Shown here piece after piece: positions 13,015 to 23,881 of a stretch of DNA of 64,000 nt (position 1 is the first letter of the stretch; every line of letters begins with the position of its first letter). The DNA lies in contig VZRS01009616.1 in assembly GCA_013398055.1 (NCBI GenBank), forward strand, positions 124,001 to 188,000. The letters run 5' to 3'. The notes beneath the pieces are model-generated. The model was not told the DNA's origin. It did no database searches and worked only from the letters and a program-made list of their open reading frames with translations. Source of the stretch: Ifrita kowaldi (lineage: Eukaryota > Chordata > Aves > Passeriformes > Cinclosomatidae). A program made the position numbers and the translations under genes.

Positions 13015-14110
13015 TAGCTTTCCAGCATCTCATTCCCCCATCTGTCCATACATCCAGGGTTGCCCCATCCCAGGTGAAGAATCCGGCACTTTCCCTTGGT
13101 GTACTTCGTATGGTTGGTGATTGCCCAGCCCTCTAATTTGTCGAGGCCTCTCTGCAGGGCCTCCCTGCCTCTGAGGGAGTCCACAGCTCCTCCCAGTTTT
13201 GTATGGTCTGCAAAACTTGCTCAGTATCCCTTCCAGTCCTGCATCTAGGTCATTGATGAGTATATTGAAAAGCACGGGGTCTGTGGAACCCCACTGGTGA
13301 CAGGACCCCAGTCCGATGTCACCCCTTTCACTATAACTCTTTGTGCCTGACCTGTGAGCCAGTTGCTCACACATCACATGATGTGTTCATCACATGATGT
13401 GTCCAGCTGTGTGCTGGAAATTTTGTCCAGAAGGATACTGTGAGAAACAGTATGAAAAGCTTTATTGAAATTCAAGGTTACAACAATTGGCTTCACTTGA
13501 TCAACTAGGTGGGTTACCTTGTCATAAAATTAAACCAGGTTCAAAAATCAGGATTTTCCTCTCATGAAGCCGTACTGGCTGTGACAAATGACTGCATTGT
13601 TTTTCAGATGTTTTCCAATATCTTCCAGAGTAATCTTCTGCCTAACTTTACTGGGCACTGAAGTGAGACTCACCGGCCTGTAGTTTCTAGGGTCATCCTT
13701 CTTACCCTTCCTCTTACCCCAGGGCAATGTTTGCCAGCTTCCAGTCAGCTGGGACCTCTCTGGATTCCCAAAACTGCTCAAAAATCATCGAGAGAGGTCT
13801 TGTAATAACATCAACCAGCTCTTTGAGGATTCTTGGGTAAATCTCAACAGGCCCTATAGATTTGTAGGGATCCAGCTGAAGCAGCAGTTCCCGCATTGTT
13901 TCAGAGTTGCCTGGGAGCTGATCATTCTCACAGTCATGGTTCTCCAGCTCAGGGCATTAAGATCCTCTTAGTCCATCATCCTCATTGGAAACAGAGGCAA
14001 AGAATGCATTAAACACCTCTGCCTTGTCTCTGTTTGTTAGGTGACCATCCTCATTCTGTAACAGGCTGATGTTATTTTTCTACTGTTTATTGACACTAAT
14101 CTACTTGAAA
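13015..14110 (-). mobile_element. CR1 LINE fragment, reverse-transcriptase part of ORF2, decayed
   Basis: Minus-strand translation gives a broken CR1 reverse transcriptase in the expected order: PYKSIGP and ITRPLSMIFEQ (13714-13896), then YRPVSLTSV and a HSQYGFMRGKS block (13548-13781), then an SGVPQ stretch and PVLFNILINDLDAGLE (about 13230-13320), then the active-site box. The frames shift several times. The box that is normally F/YADD reads FADH (codons 13203-13214), which would remove a catalytic aspartate. An internal 16-bp duplication (13371-13402) adds damage. Homology stops near 13015, just after NEMLES, so the rest of ORF2 and the 3' UTR with its 8-bp tail repeats are absent. Loss of the 3' end is unusual, because CR1 copies are usually 5'-truncated. 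The upper boundary near 14110 is approximate. This is a dead copy; the family assignment is strong. Confidence 0.93.
13371..13402. repeat. 16-bp tandem duplication inside the CR1 copy
   Basis: Two units, 13371-13386 and 13387-13402, both contain CATCACATGATGTGT and differ only in their first base. CR1 copies I recall carry this segment once, so the duplication probably arose after insertion. Confidence 0.85.
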
Positions 14111-14690
14111 ATACATAATTCTACAGAGAAATAGCCTAGTTTCCTCAGTTTCAGACTGGAAGAATGAGTCCTGGCTGCTGCCTCCTCTGTCCTTTAAAAT
14201 GCTTTCATTCATCCTCCAGTTAAAAAAAAAAAATAAAAAGAAGTAGATCAGCAAATAGAGGAATTGTAATGAAACCAGAGAAGCACCGACCTCATCATTT
14301 GAATTATTTGTTTCAAGAGAATAAAGCTTAATCTGTATCTGGAGCCTTTATAAACACACAAGTATGCTGAGTCAAATCTAATTATAGTATGACCAATTAT
14401 TCAAGATTATTATGTTTTATTAGCCTTGATTATACACTGAATGAAGCATCTGTAGCCTAAACAGCAAAATTTACTAGAACAATTATATTGTTTAAAGAAT
14501 GTACAACTGTGTACAATATAATCAGCTACTCGTAAAGCTTATGGGAGTAATAGCCAGTGACAATATCTGGGCATTTAACCATCTCCACAGCTTCTTTCCC
14601 TCTAGGTTCAGTATTATTCCTAAACAGGTTGAAACTTGGTCAGTGACTTGAACAGTATTTTTTTTTAAAGCACCAGAAAATCTTATGTAG
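14111..14690. other. Non-coding spacer between CR1 and LTR A
   Basis: An A-rich tract starts at 14221 in an otherwise featureless AT-rich spacer. No ERV internal sequence is recognisable upstream of LTR A. Confidence 0.5.
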
Positions 14691-14695
14691 ACCTG

Positions 14696-15325
14696 TGTCT
14701 TGGGGTAACTCCATCATCTACATCCCCTATCACGGCTTTATGCCAAACAATTGATTTTGTGCCTTTTCTGTGCCTTTAAACTGAGCTTGAGAGGGAAGGA
14801 AAAAAAAGGACCAAGCAAACTTTTCAAAGCAGTGTCTCAAGGACACGGAGATTCACTCCTCTGTGTGCTCTGGCTGCGGTAGCACGGGGGGAACACCCTG
14901 CTTGCTTCTTCAGCCAGTTTTTTTCTTCCCCCTCTCTCCAGTGTGAGACAGAAAGCTGAACTTTGTTTCCTGGGACTTTGGTTTTTTACCTTCTTCTCTT
15001 CTGGACTGTTTCAACAACATGAGAACACATCGGGAGAATTTTCCCCGAGGCCCGAGGGGGTGGGCCCTCATCCAGCTCCGAGGAGGAGAGAGACCACACC
15101 TACAGAAGGACTCTGAAATCTTCCCAGGTTTCTCTCCACAGTGAGAGATTTCATTATTTAGCATTATTATCCTTTTCTTGTGGGTTTGTTAAATAAATAG
15201 TTTTTAGATCTTTCACTTTCCTTCGAGGAAAATATCCTTTTTCCTGAACCTGGTGGGGGGAAGGGTGGTTGTAACCTGGTTTTCTCTCAGAGGATATATT
15301 GCTAGATTTTGGCCAAACCGGCACA
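14696..15325 (+). mobile_element. Solo ERV LTR (copy A) with 5-bp target duplication
   Basis: A complete 630-bp LTR starts TGTCTTGGGGT and ends AAACCGGCACA. The flanks ACCTG (14691-14695) and ACCTG (15326-15330) are an exact 5-bp target duplication, so both ends are intact and the internal genes are gone, presumably by LTR-LTR recombination. The polyadenylation signal AATAAA at 15192-15197 sets the orientation. The copy matches LTR B (31497-32133) along its whole length with scattered substitutions and small indels; by eye about 93-95% identical. A 5-bp duplication fits ERVL-type or some ERV1-type integrases. The antisense frames across it (84 and 149 codons) are chance. Its right flank abuts an older LTR. 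Confidence 0.93.
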
Positions 15326-15330
15326 ACCTG

Positions 15331-15940
15331 TTTTGTCTGCTGGTTGGTTCAGTATGATTTAAGATGTAAACAGGGTGAAGAGCAATGCACACAGCAGAAT
15401 GAACCCCAGGGTAATCCACCAGCTGATGATTTTCTTCACAAAAGCCCCTATTGGGCTCTTTTGGATTTGTGACTGAAACAGTGTTGATCTCTATTGCTGA
15501 ACAGTGATTGCACAGCATCAAAACCTTTTCCTTTTCCCACTCTGTCCCTACCCCAGTGACTAGGCTGACAAGAGAGGATAGGCAAGAGATTGGAAGATGA
15601 CACAGCTGGCTCAGATTGGCCAAAGGGATTTTCCAATAGCACATAGGCTCAGAACTCAGCAACTAAAATTGGAGAAGGAGAAGGAGAAGGAGAATGTTTA
15701 TTTTTTCTGAGGTGGTTACTCTGCAAAGGCTGGCACTACTCTGCCTCTGGGGCTGGTGAATAATTCCCTGTGCTTCGCTTGGGTATTTTTTCCTTTTCTT
15801 TCCTTGACCTAGTAAAGTGCCTTTGTGTTGACCATTGCATTTTCTCACTCTTGTCTTCCTATTCCCTTTCCTCTAGAGGAGATGGAGTGAGTGAGCAGCT
15901 GGGGGTAAACTTGGCTAGCAACCAGAGTCAACCCACCACA
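15331..15940 (+). mobile_element. Degraded avian ERV LTR, possibly with internal remnant
   Basis: From about 15415 the sequence follows, with much divergence, an avian ERV LTR I know. In order it shows GATTTTCTTC, TTTTGGATTTGTG, CAGTGTTGATC, GCACAGCATCAA, GACACAGC, GGCCAAAGGGAT, a GGAGAA run, CTAGTAAAGTGCCTTTG (a decayed poly(A)/R segment), TTTTCTCACTCTTG, GGAGTGAGTGAGCAGC and a terminal GTCAACCCACCACA ending at 15940. The first 80 or so bases may be ERV internal sequence rather than LTR. No target duplication was found, and the copy is clearly older than LTR A beside it. It contributes no intact gene. Confidence 0.65.
15671..15694. repeat. (GGAGAA)4 hexamer repeat
   Basis: Four perfect GGAGAA units lie within the degraded LTR, at the place where related LTRs carry a purine-rich GAAGAAGAAGG segment. 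Local expansion by slippage is likely. Confidence 0.9.
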
Positions 15941-16849
15941 ACCTAATCTGCATTTAACAAGCTTAAATTTCCTTCACACATCATCATTTATTTTCATAAA
16001 ACTTTCATAAGTTTTATGAAGATAATGTCACTACAGAAAGGTGATGGTTGGAACTCCTTCTCATCCGATCATCTTACAGCGAGGAATGGAAAAAAAAGGC
16101 TTTCCCATTAGCCAGCACTATTGATAAATCTTAAAAATCTTGCCTTTTTTATTAAAAGCACAAATATAAAACAGATATCCCAGGGTGAATAAATTCTATT
16201 AATAATAATTCTCTTCTCTCTGTATTCCGCTTACTTACCACTCTATATCCCTGAAGGAGGCTGCTTTTAAATCTTGTCCAAAAAAGTTATTTTAGTGCTA
16301 TGTTTTAGATAAGACTTGTTAAAAAAAGAGTTGCCCCCACCAGAAGAGGAGAATATATATTGCAAAATGTCCTTCTTTTTCAAGTGCCATCCCAGTGATT
16401 AGAAAATTTTTAGTAATTACAGCGTGCTATGTAAAATTTCAGTTACTTTTTAGGAAATCTACTGCTGTAGCAAAAATTATAGCTACGGTAATCTTTTTTT
16501 AAATCTATATATATGGCCTCTACTAAGGCCAGATCCTTAGTATAAAATTCTCTTTTGTGCCAAGGAGGCATACAGACTTGCACCTGCCAGGAATCTCAAT
16601 TTATTTAATTTTTTTAAAAAATTAAGGTTACAGTACTAATACTAGTGTAATCACAGTTTTAAAAGAACACATCAGCTCAGAACTCTTTAAACCACAACAG
16701 AGAGCTATCTCACTAGATCAGTCTGCCTCACTAGATCAGCCAAGACAAGGTGTTTTTAAACTCTTATTTACTTCAGGACATATATTTCTGCAGAAATTTT
16801 GTGGTAGCACTGCTATCAATTGTATTTTTTAAAACAGAACAACTATCTA
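15941..16849. other. AT-rich spacer
   Basis: Apart from the hairpin at 15993-16020 and A/T runs, such as the TTTTTTTAAAAAATT near 16610, I see no gene or repeat family. Confidence 0.5.
15993..16020. repeat. Perfect 12-bp stem hairpin with TCAT loop
   Basis: The left arm TTCATAAAACTT (15993-16004) and right arm AAGTTTTATGAA (16009-16020) are exact reverse complements separated by 4 bp. It lies about 50 bp outside the end of the older LTR. No U-run follows, and a bacterial terminator reading does not apply in this context. Confidence 0.9.
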
Positions 16850-17060
16850 TTTTCCTCTTTATTGCAATTTTTATTCTATTTCACTTTGGCTTATTTTATT
16901 TAATTTAATTTAATTTCACTTTAATTTATTTAAATTATAAAAATTCCTTTATCTTAACTCATTAATTTTATCACTTTCACCTTTCTGATTCTCTCTCCCC
17001 ATCTTGATGGAGTGAGCAAGCAGCTGTGTGGTTCTCAGTTACTGGCTGGGCTTATAACAA
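16850..17060 (+). mobile_element. 3' remnant of an avian ERV LTR
   Basis: The last part matches, in order, the 3' end of a common avian ERV LTR: CTTTATCTTAACTCATTAA, TTTTATCACTTTCACCTT, CTGATTCTCTCTCCCCATC, GGAGTGAGCAAGCAGCTGTG and CAGTTACTGGCTGGGCTTA. A run of TTTAA repeats at 16891-16920 sits where the consensus has a T/ATT-rich tract. The 5' portion is missing and the terminal CACAACA-type end is blurred, so the borders are approximate. No primer-binding site is recognisable after it. Confidence 0.65.
16891..16920. repeat. TTTAA/TTTTA low-complexity repeat
   Basis: Several TTTAA and TTTTA units in a row lie within the LTR remnant. Slippage at an AT-rich LTR tract is the likely origin. Confidence 0.8.
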
Positions 17061-18799
17061 GTCAAGTAATAATGTTAGCTTGGCAACTTAAACAAAAATC
17101 TATTTTCATCTTTATGAAGGAAAAACATGACAGTCATTACTGTGTAAAAAAAAAATTTCCACAGTTGTGGAAATTCCGAAATTCCAAAATTCCAAAATAA
17201 AGCCCTCAGTAAATTGAGGGACAGGATTTCTTGAACAGAGATGCCGGTACAGAGAGAAGAAATTTCCCAGGGTACTTCCGCATCTGAAACATTACAGATT
17301 TACTTTCTAATTTACTTTACAAGAAAAAATGAAGACATCAGGCACAGGGAAGACAATATTTTTTTTTTTATGTATGTGGTATTATGAGTAAGCAGTATCA
17401 GTCATTTTTATAACACGTCTTATTTTTATTAAAATAAAAAAACTAAATTGTCTCTCCTTGCATGTCTCCTGGACTCCACAACACTTTCAAAAGCATCAAT
17501 TTTATTAAACATTTATATTTTAAAAAGTGTTGCACTTTGTGGATAAAGACAGAAGAAAAGAATGCGATAAAGTTAAAATATTCTTGTCCCTTCAGGTCTT
17601 CCTCTAGGACTTTTGGAAAATCATTAATGAGAAAGGTTGGGTCTCTCCTAAGAATTAGCATATATGTGGAATTTTAGCAGGTTATTTTTAGATTCTGAGG
17701 TTACAATAACCCAAATTTAAGTATCAGTAGTAAATTAGCTTTGAATTACTACTGCAATGGGTTTTGTCTTGTAGTATCTAACACTAACAAAAAATTTTAG
17801 AATAATTCATTGTCTGGAAAAAGGAAGATGAAACACTAAGACCTAGGACTGAGGGAAAAAATCAGAAATAGGCATTTTTAAGGTCCACTCAGTTCTTACT
17901 AACGTCACTAACACCTCTTCCCACTGACTTCACAGTACTGTGGAAGAAACTTGCAAATATGCAATTTATTTGGTTTTGATGTTTAGATTTATAGATTTGT
18001 CTCAAATTATGTAACTTGCAATTAAATTTAATGTATACTAATTTCTTAGATGCAAGTTATAAATTTATTTCAAAGATTCAGGCAAACAAAGATGGATAAC
18101 AAGCTCAGTAGTGATAGCCAAATCAATGATTTTTGGGTTTTTTGTTTTGTTTTTTTTTTAGTTTTGCTTAGTTTTACCTGTTAATTACAGGAAGAAAAGG
18201 AAGAAGAACTTGAAAGCAGAATGGTGCAATTCTAATGAACACATGAAACAACAAAACAAAACTTTTCAACGGTATTTTCAACTGCAAGCAATGATTACAA
18301 AATGCTCCCTGGTGTGGTGTTCACATTCTAAGAAACTAGATTGATTGAACAAACCTGAGGGGGAACAACACCACCTGGAGAACTACTCAGACAGGATGAG
18401 CTCGGAGGTGATTAAAGAAGTTCCTGAGGTAACTGCCTGTGCCCTAATTTTATTTCCTCCTATTTCTTATAATTTTGGTGTGGTTTGTTTGTTTATTTTT
18501 CTTGCTTAGAAATTTGATCTTATTTTAAAATTCTCAAAGATAATTATGATGTGATTTTCAAGGCAATTTTTCTGGATGTTTAATGCAGTCAGTGATTCTC
18601 AAAGAAAAGTATTAAAAATTACTGAGGCTGCCTACTCCTTGACTTAAGATTCATCGTCTTAGCATAACAAAGAAATACAGTTGTCCTTAATACCATCAAT
18701 GAGATATAAATATATGTATATACGTGTATGTATGTGTAAACTTTGCTTGTAAATTTGTCAAACACACCATCCCTTAAATGAGACTCTGTCCTTGTGTAC
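17061..18799. other. AT-rich stretch, no gene
   Basis: It holds an 8-bp tandem (GAAATTCC, GAAATTCC, AAAATTCC) at 17170-17193, a T-rich tract at about 18129-18162 and a TA/TG microsatellite at about 18704-18737. No gag- or pol-like frames are visible between the two LTR remnants that flank it. Confidence 0.5.
18704..18737. repeat. TATA/TGTA microsatellite
   Basis: Imperfect alternating TA, TATG and TG units: a compound microsatellite. Confidence 0.75.
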
Positions 18800-19215
18800 T
18801 GTGGTTTTGGCTGGGGAAGAGCGGATTCTCCCTAGTAGATACTATGGCGCTGTGTTTTGGGATTGTGGTGAACATGGTGTTGATGTCCCAGGGATGTTTT
18901 AGCTATCACTGAGCAGTGCTCACACAGCATCAAGGCCTCTACTGCCCCTCAGACCGCCCCACCAGAGAGGGGGTTGGGGCTGCACAAGGAGCTGGGAGGG
19001 GACACAGCCAGGACAGGGGACCCCATCTGACCAAAAAGATATTCCAGATTATACGGCTTCATGCTCAGAACATAAAGCTGGGGAAGAAGAAGGAAGTGGC
19101 GGAGTTCAGAGTGATGATTTCTCCTCTCAAGCAACCATTATGTGTGATGGAGCCATGCTGCCCTGGAGATGGCTGAACACTTGCCTTCCCATGGGAAGAG
19201 GTGAACGCACTTGCT
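18800..19215 (+). mobile_element. 5' portion of an avian ERV LTR, 3'-truncated
   Basis: The start, TGTGGTTTTGGCTGGGG, then CCTAGTAGATACTATGG, GCGCTGTGTTTTGG, GTGTTGATGTC, GAGCAGTGCTCACACAGCAT, GGAGCTGGGAGGGGACACAG, CTGACCAAAAAGATATTCCA, CTTCATGCTCAGAACATAAAG and CCTGGAGATGGCTGAACACT follow, in order, an avian ERV LTR I know well. The position where related LTRs carry TATATAAAG reads AACATAAAG (about 19069-19077), so the core promoter is damaged. Homology fades near 19215, before the poly(A) and U5 parts, so the 3' third is missing. The 86-codon frame at 18916-19176 lies inside the LTR and is not a gene. Confidence 0.8.
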
Positions 19216-19252
19216 CATTTAGAGTGAGCAGCCATCATTCTTTCCCAAACAT

Positions 19253-19278
19253 TTCTGATTTCAGGTTCTGATTTCAGG
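19253..19278. repeat. Perfect 13-bp tandem duplication
   Basis: TTCTGATTTCAGG occurs twice head to tail, at 19253-19265 and 19266-19278, with no mismatch. Each unit resembles a 3' splice site (TTTCAGG), but no exon follows. Confidence 0.9.
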
Positions 19279-21933
19279 ACTGGTCTCTGTTCTATTATGT
19301 TTCACACATATGTTGCTGAGGAGGGTTGGCAATTACATTGAAATCAAGAACCAAAGCAGAGACCTGTGGGTTAATGTGATTGCAATTCAAGCCACTGAGG
19401 CTTGTCGCTTCACTTTTTTACAGACTTTACTTTTAGTCATGTACAGAGATATGAGTAAAGCCTTTAGCCTATTTATGAAACAGTCTTTGCTTTTACATGT
19501 ATCATGGAATAAAGCTCTTTTACCCTTGCATCTGGATTTGAATGCAGAGCACGTAAGCCAGTTTCCAATCTGTGATGCCTAGAGATGTTAGTTGGTCTGG
19601 ACTGCATCATCTCAGCTCCAAAGTTGTTCACGAGAAGGCAAATTCTGACTTTCTCCCACAAGACTTCTCCCTGGGAAACATTCCCAACTACTTCTGATAG
19701 TGCTGATTTTCTGCCTTTTTAGCACTTACATATGTGCCATGCTTCCTGAGACTCATTTGCTTGAAATCAATAAATGAGTTTGACATTCAGATGAATGCAT
19801 CTATATCCCTTCATACGTGTTCAGTGTCTGTACTGTCAGGCAGGTTTTTTCTGCTTCATACCAGAGGACAGTTAGCTACTCAGAAGATAGTTCCCCTCCA
19901 AGAGTGATTAGGTAAGAACCAGTTTTTTATATCCTGTGTTGCTGTATTTGCTGGCTGAAAGCAAAGCAAGAGTTCTGCCACTATAATCATCTGAAACTCA
20001 GTGGCTAAGGAGCCAAGACAGATTTTCTTAAAAGCATGCAGACATTTAGAAAATCCAGTGTTACTTCCATTCACCTGCCTTCTTTTTTAGGTAATAAAAG
20101 ACCACAGCGTTTGAATGAAATGGAGCATTTGAAATGTTGTAAGTAGTCTTTCCATTTTTTCACTCATAGACTTGTTTTGAAGGGGTTTTAGTGATGGTTT
20201 TCAAAGCTATTGAAGACATTACTTGCAGAAAAAGCAAAAGGCTCTCTTTGAGATTCTCCCAGAAGAGATCATCAGTACTTTTACAGGAAATTTATTTTTG
20301 TATTCTGTAATTTTTTGAAGGCAAGCTATAAGGGCAGATCTCAATCATAGATTCTGAAATACTTTATCTGCCTACTGACTTGTAGGCAGGCTTGAAAGCT
20401 AAAATGAGCATCACACATTGCTTCCTTTCATATGATGGAGGATCCAGTGCCTGTACCAACTCTACAATTTCTGTAGAAGATTGTCTATGGAATTGGGCAG
20501 ATAATTGCCTTTCTAATTTTTTAATGAACTAAATGAGAAAATTGATGTAATCTCACTCACATAGTAAGTAGTTTAATGCATTTAATTTATTTTCTATTGT
20601 TTTTCTTTCTAAACACATAGGGAGCAGACTGCAAACAATTAAGAGAGAATTTTTCCATTTATTAATAAAAAGAATATTTTGGAGATAAATGTGATGGGGC
20701 GACAAAAGTTATGTGTAAGTAAATTATTGAGTGGTTCAAGAAACCTTATTCTTGTGAGCTATCTGTGGTCTTGCAGGTAAAATAGCTCAGTGAAAGAGTG
20801 AGACTACTTCCTTTTAGAGTGATTATGAACATGAAATGTCTTCTTCCTGGCTCTGTCTCAATTTTCTGCAACTTACCAGGAGAGTGAAGGGTGATCTGAA
20901 AAAAATTACCCTCAGTTCTTTGTCACTTAATTGACTTTTCTCAATAAAGGAGTCAGCAAAGGTGTCTTTGTTAGGATCTTTTTTTTACAGAAAATGGAGG
21001 CTAGCTTTTGCTATATATATTCTGTTGGCTGTGAGGATTGACAGAGTCTAAGAGAGGGATGAATGAAATTTCTGTCTTTTAATACCACTGAAGGAGAAGC
21101 AAAAGCAGAGACCCTGTTCTCTGAAGGGTGGTTCAGATACACAACACATGCATGTTTAGCAGCTTCTACACTAAAACTGTTGAAGGCAAATGATGAAACT
21201 AAAGTATACTATTTATACATATAATTATATTCTCTCTGTCTATCTTCAAATCCTGTGACCCCTTATTAAATTCAAAAGTTTGCTTCATGTGGAGGCACTT
21301 AAGCACAAGAAATGGACTCAAAACTTGGAACTGTCCAAAGCTGCCATAGAGACAGAGGAATGATCACTGTGAAAAAGTCAGGTTTTTTGTATTTACAGCA
21401 AATCTAGTTTTGCTGTGTATTCATGAAACCTTTTTATTGTAAAAGAAACCCCAATGTTAACCAAATATCACATTTTCTTTCAAAACAAATACACTCTTAT
21501 ATTGAAAATAATGCCATATTTTCTACCTGTTTAACTAATAGTTTGCTTATTGTGTCTTTAGCATATTTATTTTCTGTCAATGTGACACTGTTTTAAGAAA
21601 GATGCCCCTTTCTTTCCCTCCTTCCATTTCAAACATTCATTATAAAGATGCCTTTCCTCCTAAGGAACCACAAAATGCCATTGAGGAGTGAGTTATTTAA
21701 TCTAGCTAAAGATGTCAACTAAATAAGCATTTATGTTTGGGCCCCTTTTCTACATCTCCTAGAATTGCCTATAGTCAATAAGACCTTCTAGACCACTATG
21801 CATCAAACCTGCTTCAGATACCAAGATGGGATGAATCAAACTTTCAAGGTTCTCCCTTATTTTTGGTGTTTTGAATTTTCAAACAGCTCAACTGCAGTGA
21901 AATAAGAAGAATAAATAATAGGATTCCTTCCTT

Positions 21934-21977
21934 GAACCACTAGGATTAAATTTGGGAACCACTAGGATTCAATTTGG
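21934..21977. repeat. 22-bp tandem duplication
   Basis: Units 21934-21955 and 21956-21977 share GAACCACTAGGATT and AATTTGG and differ at one position (A/C). Confidence 0.9.
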
Positions 21978-23485
21978 TTGGGTGTTATTTTCTTCTTTTA
22001 CTTAAAAAATATCTGTCCATGTGTCCATTTTTTGATCTTTATCCTACTCTTCCCTACTGGAATTATTCCTAAATTGAATTAATAAGCAATTTTTAATTTC
22101 TGATTGTGTTTATCCACAAAAGTTGTACTGAACTGGTCCTCTCCCCTCTCCTTATTCTTATAAAAAATATCTTATTTCGCTTGTAAATTAAAAAATCTCC
22201 ACTAAATGAGTAAATAAGTAAATATTTAAGCCCATGAACAACTATAAATAGTTTGGGAATTTATTATCATCAAAATGTTTTTCCATAGTTTGGGATCTCT
22301 AGAAAATATTATCAGTTGCAATATGTCACTAAAGTATTTGTTTTCTTTATATTGAAATACACCGGCTTATTTTCAACTGTAAATTTTAGTAGACACGAGC
22401 TTAAAAATCTTTGAGGTACTTTGCAAAAGCAACCAGATATGTACTGGGAACTATAAGAGGAAAAAGTGTTATGAAAGATATTAGCTTTTCTAGTTTTAGG
22501 AAAACTACATTCTCGTTTTAGGTTGATATACAGTTCAACAGTATACCCTAAATTATTTGATATTATGAAAATATTTATTTTTAAGAACTCTCTGTGTGGA
22601 GGGGAAAAAGAAAAGGTGAGAGGCTTCCAGTTGTTAAAGCAAATATCCCCCTAGAAAGAAATTTCATTGATTTTCTGGATGTATATAATAAATATTTGTA
22701 ATGAAATCACCAAATTAGAGGACACACATTGCTAAAACTGACCAAAAGATAATACCCAAACTCGCCTTGCATGGAAAATCAGTGCAAATGTATGTATTAT
22801 AAAATGAAGCTTGCAGCTATCTTTACAGTCTTGGGCCTCATTTTTGTGTGCATTAAAACAGTCTTGAAACACTTTAATTCTATAATTGAATACTTACATC
22901 CACCTTATGGCTATTGTATATGTTAAAACTGGGAGGTGGGACATCAGGAATTGCTATAATTTATTGAAAGAGATTTTAATCAGGTAAAATGAGAAATTAA
23001 AGATTTTTTAAAGCTTTTACTTATAGAAAAAGACCAGCTTATATTGTGAGCTAGTTTTTATATTAATAGTATCTTCCATTATTTTCTATGTAAGAGAGAA
23101 GGCTAGCTACTTTGAAAATTTAAAACACAATACATGCTTACATGTTTTTCACAGTAATGTTTTACTATTGTGCATTGAGAACTGAATGGTAACTTTAAAG
23201 TTTCTGAATTTTATCGTTTTGCAGAAATTAAAATAAACAACAAAAAAAAAGAATTAAAATGCCACAGATTTTTCTTTGTGGAATTCCTAAGTCATTATTT
23301 AACTTCTACATTTACTTCTAACATTTACAGTAGTCTGCATAAAATCTGGGGGTTTTTTCCTCTGAAGGCTTTTACCATATTTATTACTATTTTTTTGTTG
23401 TTGTTGAAAAGCCTAAAGAGATCAGTTTTGTGTGTATTTGCAACCTTCAGGTTGTGGGTATGGGGGAAGAATTGATTACCAGTGT

Positions 23486-23881
23486 TGTGGTAGAGGGAAG
23501 GCTACAGGGGTGGGTTCTGTGAGAAGATGCTGGGACCTTCCCCTGTGTCCCTCAAAGATAGTATGAGATGAACTGACTGCAACCCCCATTCCTCATCTCC
23601 TGCCACTGGAAGGGAGGAGGTGCAGGAAACTGGGGGACATGTTTTAAGATTTGTTTTTATTTCTCATTTATCCTACCCTCATTTTCTCAGCAATAAATTA
23701 TGCTATGCTCCCCAAGTCAAATCTGCTTTGCCTGTGATAGTAATTAGTGAATGATGTCTCCCTGTCCTTTTCTCAACTCAGGAGCTTTTTTTATGTTTTG
23801 TCTCCCTTGCCCAGCTGAGGAGGGGAGGGATAGAGGAGCTTTGGTGGGCACCTGGTGCCCAGCTGGGGTCAACCCCTCACA
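23486..23881 (+). mobile_element. Short solo LTR of avian ERVK type with 6-bp target duplication
   Basis: The element begins TGTGGTAGAGGGAAGG and ends GGGGTCAACCCCTCACA. The flanks CAGTGT (23480-23485) and CAGTGT (23882-23887) are an exact 6-bp target duplication, which fits ERVK-type integration. Inside are a poly(A) signal AATAAA (23692-23697) and the U5 signature CCAGCTGAGGAGGGGAGGGA with GCTTTGGTGGGCACCTGGTG, which I know from avian LTRs. Related LTRs I recall are far longer, near 1 kb, with a long GC-rich middle. Here the 5' piece passes directly, near 23555, into the GATGAACTGACTGCAACCCC segment, so a large internal deletion is likely. The 76-codon frame at 23751-23981 overlaps its end and is not a gene. 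Confidence 0.85.

Larger units (their letters stand above)
19216..23485. other. AT-rich non-coding stretch with short duplications
   Basis: More than 4 kb with almost no open frame over 60 codons after 20.1 kb. Two short tandem duplications (19253-19278 and 21934-21977) are listed separately. I see no gene, RNA or interspersed repeat. Confidence 0.55.

Noticed and set aside
15213..15662. 149-codon minus-strand open frame
   Set aside because: It runs antisense through the end of LTR A, its target duplication and the older LTR, so it cannot be one ancestral gene.
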